A stretch of DNA of 64,000 bases from Pseudomonas prosekii (GTDB lineage: Bacteria > Pseudomonadota > Gammaproteobacteria > Pseudomonadales > Pseudomonadaceae), in NCBI RefSeq assembly GCF_900105155.1, contig NZ_LT629762.1:2294001-2358000 (forward strand). Direction: 5' to 3'. Position 1 is the stretch's first letter. Each line of letters begins with the position of its first letter. Below are positions 41,311 to 49,394 of this stretch, piece by piece. The position numbers were made by a program, and so were the translations under genes. Below the pieces are notes generated by a model. That model ran no database searches and was not told where the DNA came from. It saw nothing but the letters and a program-made list of their open reading frames with translations.

Positions 41311-41435
41311 GCCACCGTTGGGTCGATGGAAACCGCGCGGCAGGACGCCGCGCCGCGCAACAACCCGCTACAGCGTCTATGGTGTTCTGGTTCGGTGTGT
41401 TTGTTTTTGGCCTGAAGACGAAGGAGTGTTGATTC

Positions 41436-43118
41436 ATGCGCGAAAAACCAGTGAGGGAGTTTTTGCCCACTCCCGCCGCGTTCATCAACGCGCAGAGTGC
41501 AATTACCGGCCTGCGCGGCCGGGATATGTTGTCGACCCTGCGCAGCGTTGCCGCCCATGGTTTGCGCAACCCACTGCACAGTGCGCGTCACGCGTTGAAG
41601 TTGGGCGGCCAGTTGGGCCGTGTATTGCTGGGCGAAACCCTGCACCCGACCAACCCGCACGACAGCCGTTTTGCCGACCCGGCATGGAGTCTCAATCCGT
41701 TTTATCGGCGCAGTTTGCAGGCTTACCTGAGCTGGCAGAAAGAGGTTAAGAGCTGGATCGACGAAAGCAACATGAGCCCCGACGATCGCACCCGCGCGCA
41801 CTTCGCGTTCGCCCTGCTCAACGACGCCGTGTCGCCGTCCAATACGCTGCTCAATCCGCTGGCGCTCAAGGAGATTTTCAACTCCGGCGGCAACAGCCTG
41901 ATCCGTGGCGCCGGGCACCTGATCGACGACTTCCTGCACAACGACGGCTTGCCCCGGCAGGTCACCAGACAAGCCTTTGAAATCGGCAAGACCGTCGCCA
42001 CCACTACGGGCTCGGTGGTGTTTCGCAACGAGTTGCTGGAGCTGATCCAGTACAAACCGATGAGCGAAAAGCAGTATTCCAAACCGCTGCTGGTGGTGCC
42101 GCCACAGATCAACAAGTACTACATTTTCGACCTCAGCCCGCACAACAGCTTCGTCCAGTTCGCCCTGAAAAACGGCCTGCAAACCTTCATGATCAGCTGG
42201 CGCAACCCGGACGTGCGCCATCGCGAATGGGGGCTGTCGAGCTATGTCGAAGCGGTCGAAGAAGCGATGAATGTCTGCCGCGCAATCACTGGCGCGCGCG
42301 AAGTGAACCTGATGGGCGCCTGCGCTGGCGGCCTGACGATTGCCGCGCTGCAAGGGCATTTGCAGGCCAAACGGCAATTGCGGCGGGTGTCGAGCGCGAC
42401 GTATCTGGTGAGTTTGCTCGACAGTCAGATGGACAGCCCGGCGACATTGTTTGCCGATGAGCAAACCCTGGAAGCGGCCAAGCGCCGCTCGTATCAGAAA
42501 GGTGTGCTGGACGGCCGCGACATGGCCAAGGTATTCGCCTGGATGCGCCCCAACGACTTGATCTGGAGCTATTTCGTCAACAATTACCTGCTCGGAAAAC
42601 AGCCGCCAGCGTTCGACATTCTCTACTGGAACAACGACAACACGCGCCTGCCTGCGGCGTTTCATGGCGACTTGCTGGACTTCTTCAAGCACAACCCGCT
42701 GAGCCACGCGGGCGGTCTGGAAGTGTGCGGCACGCCGATCGACCTGCAAAAAGTCACGGTCGACAGCTTCAGCGTCGCCGGCATCAACGACCACATCACG
42801 CCGTGGGACGCGGTGTATCGCTCGACCCTGCTGCTGGGTGGCGAGCGGCGTTTTGTGCTGTCCAACAGCGGCCACGTGCAGAGCATTCTCAACCCGCCGT
42901 CCAACCCCAAAGCCAACTTCATCGAGAGCCCGAAACTCACTAGCGACCCACGCGCCTGGTACTACGACGCCAAGCAAACCGACGGCAGTTGGTGGACGCA
43001 ATGGCTGGAGTGGATTCAGCAGCGCTCGGGCGCACAAAAAGAAACGCAAATGGCCCTCGGCAACCCGGCCTACCCACCGATGGAAGCCGCACCCGGCACC
43101 TACGTGCGCGTGCGCTGA
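41436..43118 (+). CDS. phaC2: class II poly(3-hydroxyalkanoate) synthase 2
   Basis: 560 residues. GACAGG holds Cys296; NDHITPW and SNSGHVQSI carry the Asp and His. Long blocks are identical to PhaC1 (for example LLVVPPQINK and VFAWMRPNDLIW), pointing to an old duplication. It has partly different substrate preference in studied strains. It follows phaZ after 125 bp and precedes phaD by 59 bp. Confidence 0.96.
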   Translation: MREKPVREFLPTPAAFINAQSAITGLRGRDMLSTLRSVAAHGLRNPLHSARHALKLGGQLGRVLLGETLHPTNPHDSRFADPAWSLNPFYRRSLQAYLSWQKEVKSWIDESNMSPDDRTRAHFAFALLNDAVSPSNTLLNPLALKEIFNSGGNSLIRGAGHLIDDFLHNDGLPRQVTRQAFEIGKTVATTTGSVVFRNELLELIQYKPMSEKQYSKPLLVVPPQINKYYIFDLSPHNSFVQFALKNGLQTFMISWRNPDVRHREWGLSSYVEAVEEAMNVCRAITGAREVNLMGACAGGLTIAALQGHLQAKRQLRRVSSATYLVSLLDSQMDSPATLFADEQTLEAAKRRSYQKGVLDGRDMAKVFAWMRPNDLIWSYFVNNYLLGKQPPAFDILYWNNDNTRLPAAFHGDLLDFFKHNPLSHAGGLEVCGTPIDLQKVTVDSFSVAGINDHITPWDAVYRSTLLLGGERRFVLSNSGHVQSILNPPSNPKANFIESPKLTSDPRAWYYDAKQTDGSWWTQWLEWIQQRSGAQKETQMALGNPAYPPMEAAPGTYVRVR

Positions 43119-43177
43119 CGTTCAACAACCCACGGCCGGCGCTGGCCGTGGCCTGACTCGACCATTAAGAAGACTGG

Positions 43178-43798
43178 ATGAAAACCCGCGACCGGATCCT
43201 CGAATGTGCCCTGCAGTTGTTCAATCAAAAAGGCGAACCAAACGTTTCCACCATGGAAGTTGCCAATGAAATGGGGATCAGCCCGGGCAACCTCTACTAC
43301 CACTTCCACGGCAAGGAGCCGCTGATTCTGGGGTTGTTCGAACGCTTCCAGAACGAACTAGCGCCGCTGCTCGATCCGCCGTCCGACGTCGAACTGGCGC
43401 CGGAAGATTACTGGCTGTTTCTGCACTTGATCGTCGAGCGCCTGGCGCACTACCGGTTCCTGTTCCAGGACCTGTCCAACCTGGCCGGCCGCCTGCCAAA
43501 ACTGGCGAAAGGCATCCGCAACCTGCTCAATGCACTGAAACGCACGCTGGCCTCATTGCTGGCGCGGCTGAAAGCGCAGGGACAACTGGTCAGCGACACC
43601 CAGGCGTTGGGGCAACTGGTGGAGCAAATCACCATGACCCTGCTGTTTTCACTGGACTATCAGCGGATTCTTGATCGCGAGGGTGAAGTCAGATTGGTGG
43701 TGTACCAGATCATGATGCTGGTAGCGCCGCACCTGCTGCCGCCGGTCAAAGCGGCTACCGAGCAGTTGGCGCTGCAATATTTGGAAGAACATGAGTGA
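43178..43798 (+). CDS. phaD: TetR-family regulator of PHA genes
   Basis: 206 residues. The N-terminal TetR HTH (about 1-48: RILECALQLFNQKGEPNVSTMEVANEMGISPGNLYYHF) is followed by a helical ligand domain. In P. putida PhaD activates the phaC1 and phaI promoters and responds to a fatty-acid-derived ligand. It is the last gene of phaC1ZC2D. Normally it converges directly on phaF; here about 2.2 kb containing two foreign-looking genes intervenes. Confidence 0.93.
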   Translation: MKTRDRILECALQLFNQKGEPNVSTMEVANEMGISPGNLYYHFHGKEPLILGLFERFQNELAPLLDPPSDVELAPEDYWLFLHLIVERLAHYRFLFQDLSNLAGRLPKLAKGIRNLLNALKRTLASLLARLKAQGQLVSDTQALGQLVEQITMTLLFSLDYQRILDREGEVRLVVYQIMMLVAPHLLPPVKAATEQLALQYLEEHE

Positions 43799-43842
43799 GT
43801 TTGCGTAGCCCTTCGAATCAATAAAAGCCTTTCTTTGTTTAG

Positions 43843-43877
43843 GATAATTGCCTAGTTTAGCTGCGCAGCTAAACTAG
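43843..43877 (+). promoter_or_regulatory. promoter/operator of the AbiE-like pair with a 26-bp palindrome
   Basis: A perfect palindrome spans 43852-43877: CTAGTTTAGCTGC followed at once by its reverse complement. Directly upstream is a -10-like GATAAT (43843-43848); no strong -35 is seen. The palindrome would cover the transcription start, the layout of an autorepressor site. There is no T-run after it, so it is not a good terminator. Confidence 0.55.
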
Positions 43878-43928
43878 CAATAACGCATAAACAAAAATGC
43901 ATCCTCGTTACTCACTCGGACTCGCGTT

Positions 43929-45026
43929 ATGCCAAATGAGTTTTTTGACCAGGCCCGGCAGCCGTTGATTGAAGGCTTCATCGAGTCATTGCAGAACGCG
44001 ACGGGAGTCAAGGTTCTCCACCGAAGACACGCTGCCGGTATTGATCGCGGCGTTGATTTGCTGTTGACCTTGGATACGCCGGACGGCAACTGGGACGTTG
44101 CAGTCGAAATCAAACGCGCCGTTTATCCACGCGATATCCGTGATGCTTTAGAGGCGCTCCAACGCTACGGCGCCGAGAACGCAGAAAAGCGAAATGCAAC
44201 GACGATTATCCCGATGGTGATCGCCGAAAAGATCAGCCAAGGCGCCCGCGAAGAGTTGAAGAACTCGGGCGCTGGCTACTACGACGCTAGCGGCTCCTTG
44301 TATTTTCGTCATGAACGATGGCTGATCAATATCGATCGCCCCGCCGCTGCGTCTGCACGGAAAACGCAGCGAGTTCCCCTGTTTAGCGGGGCGAAAGAAA
44401 TGGTCGTCCATGCACTGCTGCACAGCAAAGGTGAATGGTTCACAGGACTGGAATTGGCGGAACGTTCTGAGACGTCAGTATTTACCGTGTCGTCGGTCTT
44501 GCAGGAATTGGAGCTGCGCGAATGGGTGGAATCCGAAGGCAGTGGCCGCCTCCTTCGCCGCCGACTTTGCCGGGCCGGGGATTTATTGGACGCATGGGCC
44601 GAGGCGTGGCAGCAACGCAAGGAGAACAGGTCCAACTGGTATTTCTTTTCTTCCAACCCCAGACAACTGCTCGAGAACCTCGCCCGCAAAGCGCCGAAGT
44701 CGAGTAGCGCCAGTTGGGCGTTTACCGGAGCCATCGCTGCCAATTACCTGTCACCGCTACTGACCCAAGTAGATCTGGCCGAACTGGAAACATTACCTGG
44801 AACTCAGGCGCAACTCGCAGACGCTCTGGGTTTGAAGCCGGCGGAGAAAGGCAACAACGTCGTACTGATCGAACGCTCGGGCGCCGGGATGCTTTTCCGA
44901 CGCCGCAACCCACAATCAGGCGCGTGGCTCGCCAGCGAGTTCATTCAATACCTCGACTTGCAAGATGGACGAGGCCGCAACGCAGAGTTGGCGACTCAAC
45001 TTCGACACGACATTTTGAAGGTCTGA
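43929..45026 (+). CDS. putative AbiEi-like antitoxin/regulator with a PD-(D/E)XK-like N-terminal domain
   Basis: 365 residues, cytoplasmic. Residues 1-130 look like a restriction-endonuclease fold: RGVDLLLTLD with Asp43, then VAVEIKR with Glu60 and Lys62 (D...ExK), a following helix ALEALQRYGAEN, and the family-like GAGYYDASGSLYF at 114-126. Residues about 150-215 form a winged helix (KGEWFTGLELAERSETSVFTVSSVLQELELREWV), like AbiEi antitoxins that repress their own operon. The C-terminal 150 residues resemble the remaining AbiEi-type region but are not clearly recognised. It lies 4 bp upstream of a nucleotidyltransferase gene, matching the abiEi-abiEii order. Whether the nuclease site is active is unknown. 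Confidence 0.6.
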   Translation: MPNEFFDQARQPLIEGFIESLQNATGVKVLHRRHAAGIDRGVDLLLTLDTPDGNWDVAVEIKRAVYPRDIRDALEALQRYGAENAEKRNATTIIPMVIAEKISQGAREELKNSGAGYYDASGSLYFRHERWLINIDRPAAASARKTQRVPLFSGAKEMVVHALLHSKGEWFTGLELAERSETSVFTVSSVLQELELREWVESEGSGRLLRRRLCRAGDLLDAWAEAWQQRKENRSNWYFFSSNPRQLLENLARKAPKSSSASWAFTGAIAANYLSPLLTQVDLAELETLPGTQAQLADALGLKPAEKGNNVVLIERSGAGMLFRRRNPQSGAWLASEFIQYLDLQDGRGRNAELATQLRHDILKV

Positions 45027-45030
45027 ATTC

Positions 45031-45942
45031 ATGGCTCTAGCTCCAAAACCCAAGACTGCAGCGGGCTACTCGTTAGAACACGCCGACGCCTGCGAGCAAG
45101 TTCTGGTGACATTGCTCGGTGCGTTCGGAGGATTGAAATCCACTTTGCGGCTGGTGGGAGGACTGGTCCCTCGCTACCTCACACCACAAATGCCTCCCGA
45201 CGTCCCGCCGCACTTCGGAACCTCTGATGTAGATATCGTCTTGAACCTGCAAGTCATCGCAGAGGGCAATGGCTACGTATCGCTCGCGCAGCAACTCAAG
45301 GACAGGGGGTTTGAGCCCTTTGAAGATGACAACGGTTGGAAATCGGCATGGCGTTGGATGCGAAAACTGTCAGAGAAGGAATATGTGCTTGTGGAGTTTC
45401 TACGCGGCGCCGATGCGCAATGTCGCGCATTCGACATAAAACTCCTTGACGGTGAAGCTGTTTCCGCACTTGCTATTGAGCACGCGGAAATCGTCCATGA
45501 CTGGTTCGATAGCAGGGAAATCAAAGCGCCGCTGCTCGATGAAGGTGGCATATCCATTGAAGTCATCCGCTATGCAGATGTGGTCGCGTTCATCATTCTC
45601 AAAGCACTCGCATTTGACAGTCGTGGCGAACCGAAAGATGCTGGCGACCTGCTCCACGTCATGCGTTATGCCGGACCTCCTGATTACATCGCGGCAAAAT
45701 TTATCGACAAGTTTCTTAGCGGTCAGCACCGTCCAGCGCTGCTGGCAGGACTCGACGCATTGCAAAAGAAGTTTGCCGAAGGCAATGGTGTGGAAGGTTA
45801 TGAACTGACGGGGCCGGTCAAATATGCGCAGTTCCTGTTTGGTCGCGGCGAAGAACAAACAGATGAACGAGTGGCAGCGCAACGTTATGCCTCGGGACTT
45901 GTGACACATGTGCTCGAATTGATCCGCGAGGGTACTGCTTAG
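45031..45942 (+). CDS. putative AbiEii-like nucleotidyltransferase toxin
   Basis: 303 residues. The nucleotidyltransferase signature is visible: LVGGLVPRYL (residues 41-50) followed by TSDVDIVL (64-71), giving GG...DxD with Asp66 and Asp68 as metal ligands, and a candidate third acidic residue Glu122 in LVEFLR. A helical C-terminal half (FIILKALAFDSRGEPKDAGDLLHVM) recalls the AbiEii/minimal-NTase families. AbiEii-type toxins transfer nucleotides, in characterised MenT cases to tRNA, and stop growth. Start ATG at 45031 with AAGG upstream. It is probably cotranscribed with the preceding gene. Toxicity is inferred only from family and operon layout. Confidence 0.6.
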   Translation: MALAPKPKTAAGYSLEHADACEQVLVTLLGAFGGLKSTLRLVGGLVPRYLTPQMPPDVPPHFGTSDVDIVLNLQVIAEGNGYVSLAQQLKDRGFEPFEDDNGWKSAWRWMRKLSEKEYVLVEFLRGADAQCRAFDIKLLDGEAVSALAIEHAEIVHDWFDSREIKAPLLDEGGISIEVIRYADVVAFIILKALAFDSRGEPKDAGDLLHVMRYAGPPDYIAAKFIDKFLSGQHRPALLAGLDALQKKFAEGNGVEGYELTGPVKYAQFLFGRGEEQTDERVAAQRYASGLVTHVLELIREGTA

Positions 45943-45952
45943 ATATCAAATG

Positions 45953-45990
45953 AAAAAAACGCCCGACCTTCGCAGGCCGGGCGTTTTCTT
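45953..45990. terminator. bidirectional terminator between the AbiE-like pair and phaF
   Basis: AACGCCCG (45958-45965) pairs with CGGGCGTT (45978-45985), extended by an inner CC/GG pair. An A-run precedes and TTTT follows, so it can end both the plus-strand pair and minus-strand phaIF. Confidence 0.85.
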
Positions 45991-46002
45991 GAGTCCTGAA
46001 AA

Positions 46003-46911
46003 TCAGGACTGACTGGTTGGGGTCGCCGGGGTTGGCGTCGCAGTCGGGGTTGCAGCAGGGGTCGGCGCGGCAGCGGAGTTCGCTGAAGTGGCCGGGGTTG
46101 CCGGTTTGGCGGCAGGCGCTGCTGGTTTTGGCGCGGCAGCTTTGGCAGCGGCCGGTTTCTTCGCAGCAGGTTTTTTCGCGGCTGCAGGTTTTGCCGCTGG
46201 CTTGGCTGCTGCAGGTTTCGCTGCCGCGGTTTTGGCCGCCGGTTTCGCGGCTGGTTTTGCGGCGGTTTTTGCAGCGACAGGCTTGGCTGCAGTTTTCGCG
46301 GCGGCCTTGGCTACAGGTTTGGCCGCAGCGGTTTTCGCGGCGGCTTTGGCAGCAGGCTTGGCAACTGCTTTGGCAGCGGCTTTGACCAGTGGCTTGGCAG
46401 CGGATTTGGCTGCCGGTTTCGCCGCAGCCGTTTTAGCAGCCGTAGCAGTTTTAGCAGCAGGTTTTGCAGCTGCGGTTTTGCTCGCAACTGGCGCAACCTT
46501 GGCGCCGGTGAGTTTCTCGATCTGCCGGGTCAGGGTATCGACCTTGCTGTGCAGTGCTTTCACTTCATTGCGGCTTGGAACACCGAGGCGCGAAATGGCG
46601 CTGTTCAGGCGCTTGTCGAAAGCACCTTCCAGTTCATCCCACTTGCCCAGTGCGCGATCTTTCACGCCGCTGATGCGCGACTTGGCAGAGGAAGCGGAAT
46701 CCTTGGCGGAGTCGACTTTCTTGCCAACTGCACTTTTGGTGAGCTTCTCGGCTTTCTCGCCGTCTTTGACCAATGTATCGAAGAGCTTGCTGCCGTCAGT
46801 GTCGATCTTCGAGTACACGCCTAAACCAGCCAGCCAGATCTTGCGGGAGTAGTCTTCGACCTTCCCGATCCACGAGCTGCCTTCTTTGTCAGTATTCTTT
46901 TTACCAGCCAT
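46003..46911 (-). CDS. phaF: PHA granule phasin with histone H1-like tail
   Basis: 302 residues. The N-terminal phasin domain (about 1-137) contains SRKIWLAGLGVYSKI and a short leucine-zipper-like helix (117-135). The C-terminal half is a low-complexity Ala/Lys/Pro tail of AAKPAAK-type repeats (about 142-285) like eukaryotic histone H1. It binds DNA nonspecifically and couples granule partition to the nucleoid. Many near-identical short repeats make the region prone to length change by recombination. Downstream of phaI by 10 bp. Confidence 0.95.
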   Translation of the reverse strand: MAGKKNTDKEGSSWIGKVEDYSRKIWLAGLGVYSKIDTDGSKLFDTLVKDGEKAEKLTKSAVGKKVDSAKDSASSAKSRISGVKDRALGKWDELEGAFDKRLNSAISRLGVPSRNEVKALHSKVDTLTRQIEKLTGAKVAPVASKTAAAKPAAKTATAAKTAAAKPAAKSAAKPLVKAAAKAVAKPAAKAAAKTAAAKPVAKAAAKTAAKPVAAKTAAKPAAKPAAKTAAAKPAAAKPAAKPAAAKKPAAKKPAAAKAAAPKPAAPAAKPATPATSANSAAAPTPAATPTATPTPATPTSQS

Positions 46912-46921
46912 CCCGTTCTCC

Positions 46922-47344
46922 TTAAGATTTACGCGCGACGCGTTCGAGCAATGCCGTCAACTCATCGAGCTTAGCAGACAGTGTCTCAACGTCATGTTTA
47001 GACGGAATGCCGATACGATTCAAGGCACTTGCGACACGTGAGTCAAAAGCCTTTTCAACCTTGTCGAGTTGAACTTCGACCTTGCCTTTGAAAGTGTGCA
47101 CTTCACTCTTGGCTTCATCGATCTCGGAGTTGGCCGCTTCAAGTTTTTCGGCAACTACTTTTTTGCCTTTGCTTTCAACAGTTTGACCAGCCTGGATCAA
47201 CTCTTGAAAGTACTCGCTGCCCTCTTGGCCAACCTTGGTGTAGGCACCCAGGCCTGCCAGCCAGATCTTGCGGGCATACGATTTGACGTCGTGCAGAGCG
47301 TTAGTCGAGGAGTCGATTTTTTTCTTCAAAATAACTTTGGCCAT
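46922..47344 (-). CDS. phaI: PHA granule phasin
   Basis: 140 residues, homologous to the PhaF N terminus (YARKIWLAGLGAYTKVGQEG; FDSRVASALNRIGIPSKHDVETL) without the H1-like tail. It coats PHA granules and affects their size. The ATG at 47344 (MAKVILKKKI) was chosen because the upstream frame has no homology. First gene of phaIF, transcribed toward phaC1ZC2D. Confidence 0.95.
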   Translation of the reverse strand: MAKVILKKKIDSSTNALHDVKSYARKIWLAGLGAYTKVGQEGSEYFQELIQAGQTVESKGKKVVAEKLEAANSEIDEAKSEVHTFKGKVEVQLDKVEKAFDSRVASALNRIGIPSKHDVETLSAKLDELTALLERVARKS

Positions 47345-47426
47345 GGTGCACCTCACGCGCAGAAGGTTTGAGGAACTGCCCGCGAAAGTGTCGGGCTCTG
47401 GCACAAAGTAGGCAGAAAAATTAGAA

Positions 47427-47461
47427 ACGGCACCCTAACAACCGCAACATTTGCGTGCCGT
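47427..47461 (-). promoter_or_regulatory. phaI promoter region with candidate PhaD-type dyad
   Basis: ACGGCAC (47427-47433) and GTGCCGT (47455-47461) form a perfect 7-bp inverted repeat 21 bp apart, about 85 bp upstream of phaI. Between and beside them, a weak TTGCGG-N18-TAATTT promoter reads toward phaI. PhaD binding is a possibility from family knowledge only. Confidence 0.35.
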
Positions 47462-47466
47462 GAAAA

Positions 47467-47563
47467 CTGTAGGAGCGAGGCTTGCCCGCGAAGGCCGAAT
47501 TCCTGCCATAGAAGAAGCAGCGAATGTACCGGCCTCTTCGCGAGCAAGCTTCGCTCCTACAGG
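47467..47563. repeat. REP pair (second family)
   Basis: CTGTAGGAGCGAGGCTTGCC (47467) and inverted CTCTTCGCGAGCAAGCTTCG (47534), between phaI and the following minus-strand gene. Confidence 0.8.
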
Positions 47564-47569
47564 TATTAG

Positions 47570-47845
47570 TCAGACCAGGGCCTTATCAAGGGCCTTTTCG
47601 ATTTCCGATTTGATCGTGCCGCTCATGGCTGACATAAACAGTCCCAGCTCGACATCGACCTTGATCGAATCTTCGCCGACATGCACCGCGCCTTTCACGC
47701 CCGAGCGCTTGAGGTTCAGGGTGTCGCCGGACCATTGCGGCTCCAGGCCGTATTGCTCGGAGAGCTTCTTCGCCAGCAGGTCAGCCTTCTCGCGGGCCGC
47801 TTCCTTGCCCAGGTCGTGGGTACGTTCAACACTGATTCGGGCCAT
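47570..47845 (-). CDS. polyhydroxyalkanoic acid system family protein
   Basis: 91 residues ([28 protein letters not shown]...). It belongs to the small PHA-granule-region family found beside phaI/phaF. The helix rich in Ala/Lys is followed by beta-strands ([29 protein letters not shown]) and a C-terminal helix, a START-like small fold. Its role in granule metabolism is not defined. The ATG at 47845 was chosen as the family start; the upstream frame overlaps the ubiE promoter region. Divergent from ubiE. Confidence 0.85.
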   Translation of the reverse strand: MARISVERTHDLGKEAAREKADLLAKKLSEQYGLEPQWSGDTLNLKRSGVKGAVHVGEDSIKVDVELGLFMSAMSGTIKSEIEKALDKALV

Positions 47846-48000
47846 TGAATGACTCCTTCTATAGGGATACTTTCCTGAAGCATCTTGACCGCTGCTGCGG
47901 CAAAACGTCCCGGCGGTTCGACATCTTACCTTTAGGCACTCCAAGACAAAGCAGGCCACCGGGATTAGAATGTCCCGCATTCTCTTCTGGTGACAGCGAT

Positions 48001-48771
48001 ATGACTGATCAGCGCAAAGGCAGCGATGCCGAACCCACCACTCACTTCGGTTTCAAAAACGTTCCGGAAAGCCAAAAAGCGGAAAAAGTCGCTGAAGTTT
48101 TCCACTCGGTAGCCGCCAAGTACGACTTGATGAACGACCTCCTGTCGGGCGGCATGCACCGTTTGTGGAAGCGTTTCGCGATCGAACTGTCGGGCGTTCG
48201 CAGCGGCAACCGCGTGCTCGACATTGCCGGCGGGACCGGCGACCTGACCAAAAAATTCTCGCACCTCGTCGGCCCGACCGGCCACGTAGTGTTGGCCGAC
48301 ATCAACGAATCCATGCTCAAGGTCGGTCGCGACCGCCTGCTGGATCTGGGTGTCGCCGGCAACGTTGAATTCGTCCAGGCCGACGCTGAAAAGCTGCCGT
48401 TCCCGGACAACCATTTCGATTGCGTGACCATCGCTTTCGGCCTGCGCAACGTCACGCACAAGGAAGACGCCCTGCGTTCGATGCTGCGCGTGCTCAAGCC
48501 GGGCGGTCGCCTGCTGGTGCTGGAGTTCTCCAAACCGACCAACGCATTGATGTCCAAAGCCTACGACGCTTACTCGTTCGCCTTCATGCCGTTGATGGGC
48601 AAGCTGATCACCAACGATTCGGAAAGCTATCGCTACCTCGCCGAATCGATCCGCATGCACCCGAATCAGGAAACCCTGAAGTCGATGATGGTCGAGGCCG
48701 GTTTCGACCGCGTGACCTATCACAACATGACCGCAGGCATCGTTGCCCTGCACCGCGGCATCAAACCCTGA
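48001..48771 (+). CDS. ubiE: ubiquinone/menaquinone C-methyltransferase UbiE
   Basis: 256 residues, class I SAM methyltransferase. SAM motif [13 protein letters not shown] is at 73-84, and the UbiE signatures [18 protein letters not shown] and [17 protein letters not shown] are present. It methylates the ubiquinone precursor ring at carbon 2. Pseudomonads make ubiquinone, so only the UbiE activity is likely used. Start ATG 48001. The stop overlaps the ubiJ start by one base. Confidence 0.97.
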   Translation: MTDQRKGSDAEPTTHFGFKNVPESQKAEKVAEVFHSVAAKYDLMNDLLSGGMHRLWKRFAIELSGVRSGNRVLDIAGGTGDLTKKFSHLVGPTGHVVLADINESMLKVGRDRLLDLGVAGNVEFVQADAEKLPFPDNHFDCVTIAFGLRNVTHKEDALRSMLRVLKPGGRLLVLEFSKPTNALMSKAYDAYSFAFMPLMGKLITNDSESYRYLAESIRMHPNQETLKSMMVEAGFDRVTYHNMTAGIVALHRGIKP

Positions 48772-49394
48772 TGCTGCTCGCCGGACTGCTCGCCAGCGTT
48801 GAACTCGGGATTAACCGGGTGCTGCGCCTCGACAGCACAGCGCTGCCGCGCCTCGCGCATTTGAGCGGCAAAGTGATTGCCGTCGATTGCCGCAGCCCGG
48901 CGCTGCAACTGTTTATCCTGCCCAGCGATGAAGGCCTGATGCTCGCCTCGCAGTGGGAAACCGGCGCCGATTGCACCTTGCGCGCACCGGCCGCCAGCCT
49001 GTTGAAACTGGCGACCAGCAAGGATAAGACTGCCGTGCTGCACGGCCCTGAAGTCGAACTCGACGGCGACAGCGGCGTGCTGCTGGACCTTGCGGCGATC
49101 CTTCAGGACCTTGAGCTGGACTGGGAGTACGAACTCTCGCGCTGGCTCGGTCCGGTGGCCACGCAACTGGTCGGCGGTCATCTGCGCAGCCGCGCACGCT
49201 TTTATCAACAAGGGTTCGCCAGCCTCAACCAGAACCTTGGCGAATACCTGGCCGAAGAATCGCGCACCCTTGTCGGTCAGCGCGAAGCCGAAGCCCGTTT
49301 CAGTGAACTGGACCAGATCAAACTTGATCTGGAACGTCTTGAGGCGCGTTTCGAGCGCCTTTCCCGATCCCTCGACCCAAGCGATAACGCATGA
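48771..49394 (+). CDS. ubiJ: ubiquinone biosynthesis accessory factor UbiJ (SCP2 domain)
   Basis: 207 residues. The N-terminal SCP2 lipid-binding domain (about 25-115: [27 protein letters not shown]) is followed by a C-terminal coiled coil ([21 protein letters not shown]). UbiJ, with UbiK, organises the Ubi metabolon and binds polyprenyl intermediates. The ATG at 48771 shares its A with the ubiE stop, and its stop overlaps ubiB by 4 bp: ubiE-ubiJ-ubiB is one operon. Confidence 0.93.
   Translation: MLLAGLLASVELGINRVLRLDSTALPRLAHLSGKVIAVDCRSPALQLFILPSDEGLMLASQWETGADCTLRAPAASLLKLATSKDKTAVLHGPEVELDGDSGVLLDLAAILQDLELDWEYELSRWLGPVATQLVGGHLRSRARFYQQGFASLNQNLGEYLAEESRTLVGQREAEARFSELDQIKLDLERLEARFERLSRSLDPSDNA

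Noticed and set aside
46088..46852. Ala/Phe-rich plus-strand frame opposite phaF
   Set aside because: It is the complement of the Lys/Ala/Pro repeat of the PhaF tail; the AGFAAAVLA pattern is produced by that repeat.
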